From assembly GCA_947625985.1 (NCBI GenBank), contig CANQQF010000005.1, positions 1 to 64,000 on the forward strand: a DNA stretch of 64,000 bases. Direction: 5' to 3'. The number at the start of each line of letters is the position of its first letter. The stretch's first letter is position 1. The notes under the pieces were generated by a model. That model was not told the DNA's origin and did not search any database. It worked only from the letters and a program-made list of their open reading frames with translations. The position numbers and the translations under genes are program-made. Positions 33,740 to 42,886 of the stretch are shown one piece after another. This stretch comes from an uncultured Clostridia bacterium (GTDB lineage Bacteria; Bacillota_A; Clostridia; TANB77; CAG-508).

Positions 33740-36091
33740 TTAATTTATATTTTTTAACTGTTCTATATTATTTAAAAATTCGTTGTAATATCTATTTAAA
33801 TCATAATTTTTTGCCCACTTTTTACCGCTTTCTCTCATAAATTTATATTTATCTTTCATATCTATCATTTTATTAATTGCTATAGACAAGTTATCAATGT
33901 AATTCTCATTTCTATCTACTAATATTCCTGCATCTTTGCATAAAAACTCTGGTATTCCTCCAACATTTGATGCAACTACTGGTAACCCTGCTGCTTGTGC
34001 TTCTAAAACAACTAATCCTGCTGGTTCGTTCCATACACTTGGAACTATCGCAAAATCAGCTATACTTTGATATTTATATAACTCTTTATTATCTAAATAT
34101 CCAATCTGAATTACATTTTCTTTCATAGTTTTTATAATTTTTTCCACTTTTTTTTCATATTCTGTTTTTTCACTAGAAGCAAAATTTGAACTTCCTATTA
34201 TAATTAACTTCAACTTATCATTTTTTATTTTTTCTACTGCTTTTAACATTTCTATAACTCCCTTTTCAGGAATTATTCTACCAACATATAATGCAACTAT
34301 ATCCCTTTGTCTAATATTTAGTTTTTTTAATAATTCTTTTTTTTCTTCTTTATCATTTTTTTTAGTAAATTTATTTATATCAATACAATTTTTTAACTCT
34401 AGAATTGTTGATTCATCTCTGTTAGTCTTTTTTTTCCATTCTTCTGCTATAAAATAGCTTACTGGAAATAAATAATCAAAAAGCTTATCATTCTCTTTCG
34501 TTGGATTTCCAACATAATGCAAGTGATATATAATGTTATTATTTAATTTATTTCTTAATTTCTTTATCACCTGTAGATCAGTTTCTTCAATTATATAATC
34601 GAATTCTTTATAATTTCGCCTTAAAAAAACATATTCCCAATAGCGCTGTACAGGTGCAATTAATTGATATTGAAATATTTTTTTAAAAAAACCAACTATT
34701 TTCCAGTAAACTTTATTTAATTTTAAAACCACATATGGAATTGTAACAAATTTGGTATATTTATACTTTGAATAGTCTATATTATCAGAAAATATAGTTA
34801 AGACTGTAAAAAAATATCTATGTTTAATTTCATTTTCTTCAATTAAATTTTGAATCAATGTTTCTACTGCTCCACCATTAACCGCGGGTATTGGTTTATC
34901 GCTTACACATAAAATACATATTTTTTTCATTTTCCGGATCTCCTCCAATTTTATGTCTTCTACTCTAGAAATATAAATCATAATAATTAATAAATAGAAA
35001 TATATTAATCCAATATAAAAATCTAAAATTGAACAGAATAAAAATGCTATAAAACAATTTATTAAGCTTTTGCTTTGTTTTGAAATATTTTTTCTTTTAC
35101 CTGTAAATATCTTTTTCATCCACAATCCAAAAACAATACTACCCACAACCCCTGTATCCATAAGAATTTCTAGAATTATATTATGAGCATGATCTGCTCC
35201 ATTTAATAAGTATAAGTTTATTTGTTCTTGTGACAAAGCACCTATTCCAATTATCCAATTTTTTCTATATATATTAAATGCTAGATTCCAAATAATTTCT
35301 CTTGAAGATAATCCTGTTTTCCCAAAATATGTAAATATTGTAGTAAAATTATTTTGAATATTAAAAAATATAACTCCAATTAAAATTACTGTTGTCATTA
35401 TAATTATTTTTTTTGGAGTAATTAATTTTTGAATAAATGGATAATTTATAAATATCATAAGAATTAAATAAATGCCGTAAGCAATCATTCCAGTAACAGC
35501 AAAAGTATATAGTAATCCAAACCATCCCATAAAAGCAAATAAAAATGTTTTTAATCTTATCTTACTATAAAATCTAAAATCATTTGCAAACATAAATCCA
35601 CTTAATGGCAACAATATAAAAGCGGAACGATTATCTCCTCCTAAAAAGTATATATCAAAGTTGTTTTTTGGTGTACCAAATAAAGGTCTTTTAGCTATCA
35701 CTGTTATTAATTGTAAAGTTATATATATAGCAGAAATCCTATATAATACTTTAAATAATTCATTTAAACTATCTTTTGATCCTATTACAAGTTCTGCAAT
35801 TAAAATTATTCCTACTATTGATAATATTTCTTGAAATTGATTTCCTAATGTTTCACAATTTAAATAAATACTTGTCGACCATATTCCTATGAAAGCTATT
35901 CCATATATACTTTGCTTATGGATTCTTTGTTTTTTTAAAAAAAATAATAATAATACTACAGCGGTTGCAACAACTTTCCATAACTTAAAAATATTATCAA
36001 TGCTAGGAACCAATGATATGTTATATGGTTTTAAATATGGTATAATTATAAAATATAATAATATTCTTGTTTTATTCAATTTTAAATTCAT
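33740..36091 (-). CDS. Wzy-like polymerase joined in frame to a GT4 glycosyltransferase
   Basis: One open frame of 783 codons holds two proteins. Residues 1-387 are an O-antigen polymerase/ligase-like membrane protein with about ten helices and the Wzy_C stretch SSREIIWNLAFNIYRKN followed by ADHAHNIILEILMDTG. Residues 388-783 are a GT4 enzyme with AVNGGAVETLI at its N-terminus, ALYVGRIIPEKGV and EPAGLVVLEAQAAG (E-x7-E). At the junction, GGAGGAG stands 9 nt before an ATG at 34930, so the glycosyltransferase can also be made on its own (33740..34930, 396 residues). A stop codon was probably lost, fusing formerly separate genes. The gene overlaps the preceding GT2 gene by 4 bp. Confidence 0.85.
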   Translation of the reverse strand: MNLKLNKTRILLYFIIIPYLKPYNISLVPSIDNIFKLWKVVATAVVLLLFFLKKQRIHKQSIYGIAFIGIWSTSIYLNCETLGNQFQEILSIVGIILIAELVIGSKDSLNELFKVLYRISAIYITLQLITVIAKRPLFGTPKNNFDIYFLGGDNRSAFILLPLSGFMFANDFRFYSKIRLKTFLFAFMGWFGLLYTFAVTGMIAYGIYLILMIFINYPFIQKLITPKKIIIMTTVILIGVIFFNIQNNFTTIFTYFGKTGLSSREIIWNLAFNIYRKNWIIGIGALSQEQINLYLLNGADHAHNIILEILMDTGVVGSIVFGLWMKKIFTGKRKNISKQSKSLINCFIAFLFCSILDFYIGLIYFYLLIIMIYISRVEDIKLEEIRKMKKICILCVSDKPIPAVNGGAVETLIQNLIEENEIKHRYFFTVLTIFSDNIDYSKYKYTKFVTIPYVVLKLNKVYWKIVGFFKKIFQYQLIAPVQRYWEYVFLRRNYKEFDYIIEETDLQVIKKLRNKLNNNIIYHLHYVGNPTKENDKLFDYLFPVSYFIAEEWKKKTNRDESTILELKNCIDINKFTKKNDKEEKKELLKKLNIRQRDIVALYVGRIIPEKGVIEMLKAVEKIKNDKLKLIIIGSSNFASSEKTEYEKKVEKIIKTMKENVIQIGYLDNKELYKYQSIADFAIVPSVWNEPAGLVVLEAQAAGLPVVASNVGGIPEFLCKDAGILVDRNENYIDNLSIAINKMIDMKDKYKFMRESGKKWAKNYDLNRYYNEFLNNIEQLKNIN

Positions 36092-37110
36092 TTATTAATT
36101 CCTCTTTCTTTGGTTAAAAAGCTTTTTATAATACATTTTTTTAATTTAAAAGGAAAATCGTATAATATTATACGATAAAATACTCTTTTATTTATTGGAT
36201 AATTACATAATTTTATATATTTGTTATACATATCTCTGCCTTTTTGTATAACACTTTTGGCAATTTCTTCTTGATCTTCTTTTTCATATTTAACTTTTAT
36301 ATCATGAAAAAGTTTTATACAATTTTTCATGTAATCATTAAAAGCTAGACTAAGTAACTCTTTTTCTTTATTTATAGTAAAAAATTCACATGTTTGCTCT
36401 ATTGCTTCAAGTTTATCTAACTTTTTTAAGTTAAATATTGAATTCATTATGCTTCCAGTTCTTATTCTATAAAAATATAAACATTCATCTTTAAAAACAA
36501 TTTTTTCTGAATAATAAATTAATTTATATGTAGTAAATGTATCCTCATGGATTTTTCCTTTTGGATATTTAATATTATTTTTTGTAAATAATGATTTTCT
36601 GTACAATTTTCCCCATGCTAAAAATTCTAATCCATGTTTACCCTCTATATACATTTTTTTTATACATTCTAACCTATCTAAAACATATATGCTACTATCT
36701 AAGTTTTCATCTGCTTTTTCATCATACGAAAAGTTTTCATTCACAGATTTATAATCACACATAGAAATATCAGCTTTATTGTTAACAATTAAATTCCATA
36801 AAGTTTCTATATATTGTTTATGTACCAAATCATCTGAATCTACAAATGTTATATATTTACCTTTAGATATTTTCATTCCGGCATTTCTAGCGTCCGATAG
36901 TCCTCCATTCCTTTTATGTATTACTTTTATTCTCTTATCTTTCTTTTTGAATTTATCGCAAATCTTTCCTGATTCATCAGTTGACCCATCATTAACAAGA
37001 ATTATTTCTAAATTTTTATATGTTTGGTTTATAATGCTTTCTATACAGTTTTCTAAAAATTTTTCTACATTATATATTGGTAAAATAACAGAAATTAGAG
37101 TATCTTCCAT
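36088..37110 (-). CDS. GT2 family glycosyltransferase
   Basis: A 340-residue GT-A fold enzyme that adds a sugar to the lipid-linked repeat unit at the inner membrane face. The N-terminus ISVILPIYNVEKFLENCIES, LVNDGSTDES and FVDSDD (the DxD metal motif, about residues 92-97) are diagnostic. The C-terminal half is basic and probably membrane-associated, without clear helices. AAGGAG precedes the ATG, and the end overlaps the wzy start by 4 bp (ATGA). Sugar specificity is unknown. Confidence 0.93.
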   Translation of the reverse strand: MEDTLISVILPIYNVEKFLENCIESIINQTYKNLEIILVNDGSTDESGKICDKFKKKDKRIKVIHKRNGGLSDARNAGMKISKGKYITFVDSDDLVHKQYIETLWNLIVNNKADISMCDYKSVNENFSYDEKADENLDSSIYVLDRLECIKKMYIEGKHGLEFLAWGKLYRKSLFTKNNIKYPKGKIHEDTFTTYKLIYYSEKIVFKDECLYFYRIRTGSIMNSIFNLKKLDKLEAIEQTCEFFTINKEKELLSLAFNDYMKNCIKLFHDIKVKYEKEDQEEIAKSVIQKGRDMYNKYIKLCNYPINKRVFYRIILYDFPFKLKKCIIKSFLTKERGINK

Positions 37111-37114
37111 TTTC

Positions 37115-38215
37115 TTACTCCTTAATTAAATTATTATATTCTTTTTGTAAACATTCTACAGTCATTTGTATTTTGAATTTTCTAGCTTGCTCTCTTATTT
37201 TATCTATTTCAATATTATCAATTCCTCTTTTTAAAAAAAGCTCTATTCTTTCTTTTAGTTCTATTTTATCATTAACAATATATTTTTCATTACTTCCAAC
37301 AACTTCTGGCAATCCTCCTCTATTAGTTACAATTGGTATACATCCCCTTGCCATCGCTTCTGCAACTGAAATCCCAAAAGCTTCCTCCCATACAGATGGA
37401 TATACGAATATATCAGATTTATCAAGCCATTCAATTACATTTGATTGAGCTCCTGTAAAAATAACCTTTTCTTGAAGATTTTCTTTTTTTACTATTTCTT
37501 CTAATTTTTTTCTTTGTGTTCCTTCACCTACAATTGTTAACTTTACATTTATTTTATCTTCTAATAATTCCTTTATTGTATCAATTAGCATATCTACACC
37601 TTTAACTTTTTCGATTCTGCCAACAAATATAATATTTACAATTCTATTTTTAAATGGCTCTTTTTTTACTTCTTTCTTAAAAAACTCTTCTCCTATTCCA
37701 TTGTATACTACAACTTTATTTTTATTAATTATATTAAAACTCTCTTCAAATGATTTTTTTACTGCTCTTGAAGCAAAAATAATCATATCTGAAACCTTTA
37801 GAGCTTTTTTCATTATTATGTAAGATATAAGATCTTTAATTTTATTTTTTCCCCTTCCAAAACTAAAATTATCATAACATCCGTGAAGATATCTAATAAA
37901 TTTTACATTTTTAAGCTTATTTTTCAATAATATATATATTATATTACAATTTATCCCTCCATGATGAATAACTATTATGTCAATTTTTTCTTTTTCACAA
38001 TATTTAAATATTTCATTTACAATTTTTTTGATTTTTTTGTTTTTATTTTTTAAAGATAATACGCTAATATTATTTTTTTTTAATTCTTCATATATTTCTC
38101 CTTCTTTAAAAAGGAAACAAAAAATATTATTAAAATCAGACTTTAATGCAATATTTTTGCATAAGACTTCTATTCCACCAACGCCTCCTGATGCTAATAA
38201 ATTTAAAACATTCAT
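37115..38215 (-). CDS. GT4 family glycosyltransferase
   Basis: A retaining GT-B enzyme of 366 residues. ASGGVGGIEVLCKNIA at the N-terminus is the acceptor-side Gly loop, IIFVGRIEKVKGVD the start of the donor domain, and EAFGISVAEAMARG (E-x7-E) the donor-sugar site, followed by NRGGLPEVVG. It lies between the FrhB-like gene (3 nt upstream) and the GT2 gene. AAGGAGG precedes the ATG. Specificity is not evident from the sequence. Confidence 0.93.
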   Translation of the reverse strand: MNVLNLLASGGVGGIEVLCKNIALKSDFNNIFCFLFKEGEIYEELKKNNISVLSLKNKNKKIKKIVNEIFKYCEKEKIDIIVIHHGGINCNIIYILLKNKLKNVKFIRYLHGCYDNFSFGRGKNKIKDLISYIIMKKALKVSDMIIFASRAVKKSFEESFNIINKNKVVVYNGIGEEFFKKEVKKEPFKNRIVNIIFVGRIEKVKGVDMLIDTIKELLEDKINVKLTIVGEGTQRKKLEEIVKKENLQEKVIFTGAQSNVIEWLDKSDIFVYPSVWEEAFGISVAEAMARGCIPIVTNRGGLPEVVGSNEKYIVNDKIELKERIELFLKRGIDNIEIDKIREQARKFKIQMTVECLQKEYNNLIKE

Positions 38216-38218
38216 TAT

Positions 38219-39400
38219 TTACCTCCTTAATGTATTTTTTATTCTTTGTTTTATTGATTTAGGTATAATATTCTTTATTATATCAATTAAATTTTTTTTA
38301 AATTTTAAGTTTCTTTTTATATATTTTTTAAAAGTAAAGTTATCAATATCTTTATATGCACCATTTCTTATATCATTTCTTATAGAAGCTTTGGTTAAAT
38401 TATGATTTTGTTTTGAAACATTTTCAACTTTGCTTTTTAAAAGAATCAATTCTTTATTCAATTTTTCTAAAAAGTTTTTTCCTTTCTGTGTATTGACAAG
38501 GATAGCAGATATTCCTTTTTCATCATAAAAATCTGGATGAATTTTATCTATTCCCCAATAATCAGCTAAAGTAATATCACCTATTCTATTCGTATTAGAA
38601 TATTTACATTTATAACAAGATTCTCTATATGTTGTAGAATTCAAAAAACTTTTATAATAAGGATCTATTTCTGCTTTAAAATATTTTACTTTTCCATTTT
38701 CTAATATAAATTTTGCATTTACTCCCCATCCATTTTTTTCTTTATTTCTAAAGTCGTATGATACAACTTTAGAATTATTTTTTTCTTCCAACCAATCTTT
38801 ATACTTTTCGAATAACTTTGGGCTTGGTACTCCATGACAAACTAAATCTATTGTTACTAAGTTTGCATATTCTTTTCCTAAAAAAGCAATCAAACCTGCT
38901 ATTTGACAAGGTGTACCTGAATACAATACCATTTTACTTTTTTCAAGTTGATTTTTAGCATCCTTAAAAGTATTTTTTGTATTACTCTGTATATATTTAG
39001 ATCCTCTAAGTTTATACAATTCTTCTTTAGTTTCTATTCTTATATGTTCTGCGTTCATGTTTTCATTAAAAGCACACCCATATACAACTCCATTATTATC
39101 CAAAACATATTCGGCTAATGCTGAAAAGATTCCTCCTGATGAGCTTTGCTTTTGTATTTCTGTATTTCTATTTTTACCAGCATATGCTTCAATTTTCTCC
39201 AGTCTTTTAATTTGTACATCATTTAGTTGGGGACATATTTTCGAACAAACACTACAATTAGTGCATTTTTCTTTAATTATTAATGGCTCTATGAATCCTT
39301 CTTTATTCTCTACCATTTTAATTGCATTAAATGGACAGATTTGCTCACACGTTCTGCAACCTGTACAATTTTTTTTATCTAAAATCGATATATTAGCCAC
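38219..39400 (-). CDS. FrhB-like iron-sulfur protein of polysaccharide clusters
   Basis: A 393-residue protein with two 4Fe-4S ferredoxin clusters at the N-terminus (CTGCRTCEQICP and CTNCSVCSKICP), then an FrhB/FdhB-type fold with SSSGGIFSALAEY, GTPCQIAGL and VCHGVPSP, and the later ESCYKCKY and ITLADYWG. Such proteins regularly accompany polysaccharide pyruvyl transferases, as here, but their reaction is unresolved; despite the name they need not use F420. GTG at 39400 is chosen because AGGAGG stands 6 nt upstream; the longer frame begins inside that site. It starts 1 nt after the pyruvyl transferase stop. Confidence 0.9.
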   Translation of the reverse strand: MANISILDKKNCTGCRTCEQICPFNAIKMVENKEGFIEPLIIKEKCTNCSVCSKICPQLNDVQIKRLEKIEAYAGKNRNTEIQKQSSSGGIFSALAEYVLDNNGVVYGCAFNENMNAEHIRIETKEELYKLRGSKYIQSNTKNTFKDAKNQLEKSKMVLYSGTPCQIAGLIAFLGKEYANLVTIDLVCHGVPSPKLFEKYKDWLEEKNNSKVVSYDFRNKEKNGWGVNAKFILENGKVKYFKAEIDPYYKSFLNSTTYRESCYKCKYSNTNRIGDITLADYWGIDKIHPDFYDEKGISAILVNTQKGKNFLEKLNKELILLKSKVENVSKQNHNLTKASIRNDIRNGAYKDIDNFTFKKYIKRNLKFKKNLIDIIKNIIPKSIKQRIKNTLRR

Positions 39401-39401
39401 T

Positions 39402-40514
39402 CTAGTCCTCCTCAATAGCTAGTTTTAAAATATTTAAAGATTTTTCTCTTTCCTTTTTTATTCTACTATTTATATCTAAATAATTTATTGGATTTTCAAT
39501 TAAATCAATTTTATTATAATCATCTAATATCCTATTTTCTATTCCTAATAGATTTAGAATATTTTCTATTCTTGTTCCAGTTTTATTATTAGGTAGTATG
39601 TCTACAAATTTTTTATTGAAAATAATAGAAAACACTGTTGCATGAAAAGAATCTGTTAAAATATATTCTGCATTTTCAAAGTATGATAAAAATTCATACG
39701 GTGTTGGTAAATATATTAATTTACCACTTTTAAAAATATGGTATAAAGATGGACTTATTCTTAGCAATTTTAAATGTTTTTTTTTCGCAAATTTTTTGGC
39801 ATATAAATCAAATTTTTTATTATCATGTAGTTGATAAACCAAAACATATTTTTCTTTTTCTTTATTTTTAGATTTATGTGCTATTTTTTTCCAATCTTGT
39901 TGGTCCATTAAAAAAGTTGGATCCAAAACCTGTTCTACGTTTTTTATACCTTTTTTTAGTAGGATTTCTTTTGCTGATTTTTCTCTCACTAGAATGGTTG
40001 CATATTTACTTAGTAACTTATCTATGTTTTGTTCTAATTCTTTATCTAATTCTGCCTTGCCAAAACTAGCAGCATACGAGATACATTTTTTTTTAACAAA
40101 TTCTAAAAAATATACTTCATCATAATTTGCCGTTCCTATTTTTCCCCATATTTGATCACTCCCTGAACAGTATATATCTGCCTGAGGTATATTTTCTTTT
40201 AATTCATCAATATTTCCATATTCTTGTTTAGTTTCATTTAGAAATTCTTGCCTGTACTCAGTAAATTTTTTATACATTTTTGCATAATTTGGTGTCTGAA
40301 TAATTTTATATATAAATCTAGTAAAAAAATTCTTGTCCCACTTTTTTCCTTTTATTAATGAATTAGCTAGATTTTTATATCTCTCTTCATACCTTGTATA
40401 ATTTATAATTTCAGATTCATGTCCTATTTTTTTTATTGCATTTTGAGTTGCATATGATTGTAACAGTGATCCATAATTTGGTACTGAATGTCTTGTAATT
40501 ATTGCTATTTTCAT
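39402..40514 (-). CDS. Polysaccharide pyruvyl transferase
   Basis: A 370-residue GT-B-like enzyme transferring enolpyruvate from phosphoenolpyruvate to make a ketal on a sugar. Typical are NYGSLLQSYATQNAIKKIG at the N-terminus, CSGSDQIWGKIG near residue 118 and ILTDSFHATVFSIIF near residue 290. ATG at 40514 has GAGGGG about 11 nt upstream; a GTG twelve bases earlier lies in the Shine-Dalgarno. It is tightly coupled to the FrhB-like gene downstream. Pyruvate ketals would give the polymer negative charge. Confidence 0.92.
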   Translation of the reverse strand: MKIAIITRHSVPNYGSLLQSYATQNAIKKIGHESEIINYTRYEERYKNLANSLIKGKKWDKNFFTRFIYKIIQTPNYAKMYKKFTEYRQEFLNETKQEYGNIDELKENIPQADIYCSGSDQIWGKIGTANYDEVYFLEFVKKKCISYAASFGKAELDKELEQNIDKLLSKYATILVREKSAKEILLKKGIKNVEQVLDPTFLMDQQDWKKIAHKSKNKEKEKYVLVYQLHDNKKFDLYAKKFAKKKHLKLLRISPSLYHIFKSGKLIYLPTPYEFLSYFENAEYILTDSFHATVFSIIFNKKFVDILPNNKTGTRIENILNLLGIENRILDDYNKIDLIENPINYLDINSRIKKEREKSLNILKLAIEED

Positions 40515-40547
40515 TATCTTATCCACCCCTCACAATCTTTTCAACTT

Positions 40548-41675
40548 TTATAATTCATCTATATATAGTTTCTCTGTTTTATTACAAATTTTATCCCAAT
40601 TATATTCTCCTAAAATATCCTTATCTTTATTATTGTCTTCTATTTTTTTATTTTCTATACTCAAAATATTTTTTAGTTTCTTACTTAAATCTTTAATATT
40701 TCCTTTTTTAAATTTAAAACTATTATTTCTAATAACTTGTACGTTTTCCTCTATATCACTCACCAAACATCTACAATTATAACTCATTGCTTCTAATATT
40801 GAAATTGGCATTCCTTCAACATCACTTGGTAAACAATATAAATAACAATTACTGAATAACTCCTCAAGTTCTTGTCCTTGAACAAATCCTGTCATTATTA
40901 CTCTATTATCTTCACTAGCTTTTTTCTTAATTTCTTCTAAATAGTCATTTGTATGGCTAGCTCCTCCTGCTATTACTAACTTTTTATCTGTATCTATTTC
41001 TTTAAATGCATCTAATAAGTAGTGTAATCCTTTTTCTGGAACAATTCTTGCAAGGAATAATATATAATCATCCTTATTCAAATTGTATTTTTCTTTTATT
41101 ATTTTTGGTTCTCTAATAGTCGGTTTATTTACACCATTTGGTATAAAATTAGTCTCTCTATTATATGTATCCTTAAAATATTTTTGTACTCCTTTCGAAA
41201 GTACTATTATTTCATCAGCATACTTTACAGCTAATTTCTCTCCAAATTTTATATACTTAGTTGCAAAACCTCCCCACTTAGAGCGTTGCCAATCTAACCC
41301 ATGTATAGTTACAACTATTCTTTTATTGAACAAATGAGGTATCCATAGCATTGCACAAGAACCTTCAGCATGATAATGTAACACATCATACTTACCAAAT
41401 AAAGCTCTTATACTCGCAAAAAAAGAATATATCAATGCATCTATTCCTTTTTTATTAATAGTTGGAATAGTTTTGATATTAACACCTTTATACTTTTTTA
41501 ATTTACTTTTATTTTTATCTGCATTTTTATCTTGTACATTTTTACCTTTTCTATTATAAACATCTACCTTATGACCTTTCTTAGCCAGACGAGTAGAAAG
41601 TTCTTCTACAACAATCTCTACTCCACCTTCTCTTGACGGTATACGCTTATGTCCTATCATTGCTATTTTCATCAT
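40548..41675 (-). CDS. GT4 glycosyltransferase, DUF1972 type
   Basis: A 375-residue GT-B enzyme with the N-terminal signature IGHKRIPSREGGVEIVVEELS of the DUF1972 group found in streptococcal-type capsule rhamnosyl- or glucosyltransferases. Donor-side marks are LFLARIVPEKGLHYLLDAF and EGMPISILEAMSYN. Two adjacent ATGs exist; AGGA stands 4 and 7 nt before them, so the second (41672) is at least as likely. It probably adds an early sugar of the repeat unit, close to the initiating transferase. Confidence 0.9.
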   Translation of the reverse strand: MMKIAMIGHKRIPSREGGVEIVVEELSTRLAKKGHKVDVYNRKGKNVQDKNADKNKSKLKKYKGVNIKTIPTINKKGIDALIYSFFASIRALFGKYDVLHYHAEGSCAMLWIPHLFNKRIVVTIHGLDWQRSKWGGFATKYIKFGEKLAVKYADEIIVLSKGVQKYFKDTYNRETNFIPNGVNKPTIREPKIIKEKYNLNKDDYILFLARIVPEKGLHYLLDAFKEIDTDKKLVIAGGASHTNDYLEEIKKKASEDNRVIMTGFVQGQELEELFSNCYLYCLPSDVEGMPISILEAMSYNCRCLVSDIEENVQVIRNNSFKFKKGNIKDLSKKLKNILSIENKKIEDNNKDKDILGEYNWDKICNKTEKLYIDEL

Positions 41676-41707
41676 TTATTCCTTTTATATAAAAAATTAA
41701 AGATATT

Positions 41708-42883
41708 TTAGTTCTCCATCTGTTTTGTAATATTTGCATCAACAATTTCTTCACCTGTTTTATTTTTTAATTGTTTTTTAGATTCTTCTGATAATCCATT
41801 ATCTATAACACAATTCATATCACATGTCGAACATTTGTCTAGTTCTTCTTTAGTAATCTTTCCGTCTTTATAATCTTTAACAATCTTATTTTCATACATT
41901 GAATATTTTTGTTTTTTATAGAAATTTAGAAATTTATGTTTAATTACCCACCATGCAGGTTTGTATATATATTTGTGCATTGCAGGACTTACTGAACCTA
42001 TCATCCAACATTGTCTGTCACAATGTCTTACCTTTTTACGAACACTTTCAGCTTGTTCTGAACTCCAAAGTTCTTCCCAGCTCTGGTTGTTTAAATTTCC
42101 CATAACTTCTTTTTCTTTTGTACCATTACATGGCATTACATCCCCATATGGGTCTATAAAGAAAGTATCAAAAGCCATATCACATGGTAGTAATCTTTTT
42201 TGTCCGTATATATAGTTTATCAATCCATGATTAAAATAAGCTCTAAACCACTTTTTTGGTGAATTAGATTTTAATAACTCATTTACTAAATTTTCAAATT
42301 CTTTACCAACCATTAGTCTATCTTTTATGATGTTTTTAGCTTCTACAAAATAAAAACTATTATGTAATGATGCTGTCGCAAACTCCATATTTAGTTCATT
42401 TGATTTTTCATACAAAGCAACTAAATCTTTAGCATTTGAATCTTGTACAGTCATTCCAAATCCAACATCTGGATGATTCATTTCTACTAATTTCTTTAAT
42501 GTTGAATAGCCTTTATTATATCCGTCATCTAAACCTCTAATTTTATTATTTGTTTCTTCCAGTCCTTCAATTGATATTCTAATACCTACATTAGTAAATT
42601 CTTCACAAAGTTTTATTATTCTATCTGTAAAGAATCCATTTGTTGAAATTACTATTCTATCTGTTTTTTTATATAATTCTCTAACTATATCTGCCAAATC
42701 TTTTCTTATAAATGGTTCTCCACCTGTTATATTTGTAAAATACATTTTAGGTAATTTTTTTATTGTTTCTATGCTAATTTCTTCTTCTGGTTTTGAAGGA
42801 GCTTTATATCTATTACACATCGTACATCTTGCATTACATCTATATGTAACAATGACTGTACCATTTAGTTTTTTTTCTGCCAT
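41708..42883 (-). CDS. Radical SAM/SPASM protein
   Basis: A 391-residue radical S-adenosylmethionine enzyme. The 4Fe-4S motif CNARCTMC lies at residues 16-23 and TNITGGEPFIR near 50-60. A SPASM-like region has CDMAF, MPCNGTKEKEVMGNL and CDRQC near residues 225-290, and further Cys (CSTCDMNC) occur near the end, indicating extra clusters. In a polysaccharide operon it may modify a sugar or a lipid-linked intermediate; the reaction is unknown. GGGGAG precedes the ATG, and it starts 3 nt after the upstream glycosyltransferase. Confidence 0.92.
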   Translation of the reverse strand: MAEKKLNGTVIVTYRCNARCTMCNRYKAPSKPEEEISIETIKKLPKMYFTNITGGEPFIRKDLADIVRELYKKTDRIVISTNGFFTDRIIKLCEEFTNVGIRISIEGLEETNNKIRGLDDGYNKGYSTLKKLVEMNHPDVGFGMTVQDSNAKDLVALYEKSNELNMEFATASLHNSFYFVEAKNIIKDRLMVGKEFENLVNELLKSNSPKKWFRAYFNHGLINYIYGQKRLLPCDMAFDTFFIDPYGDVMPCNGTKEKEVMGNLNNQSWEELWSSEQAESVRKKVRHCDRQCWMIGSVSPAMHKYIYKPAWWVIKHKFLNFYKKQKYSMYENKIVKDYKDGKITKEELDKCSTCDMNCVIDNGLSEESKKQLKNKTGEEIVDANITKQMEN

Positions 42884-42886
42884 TAC

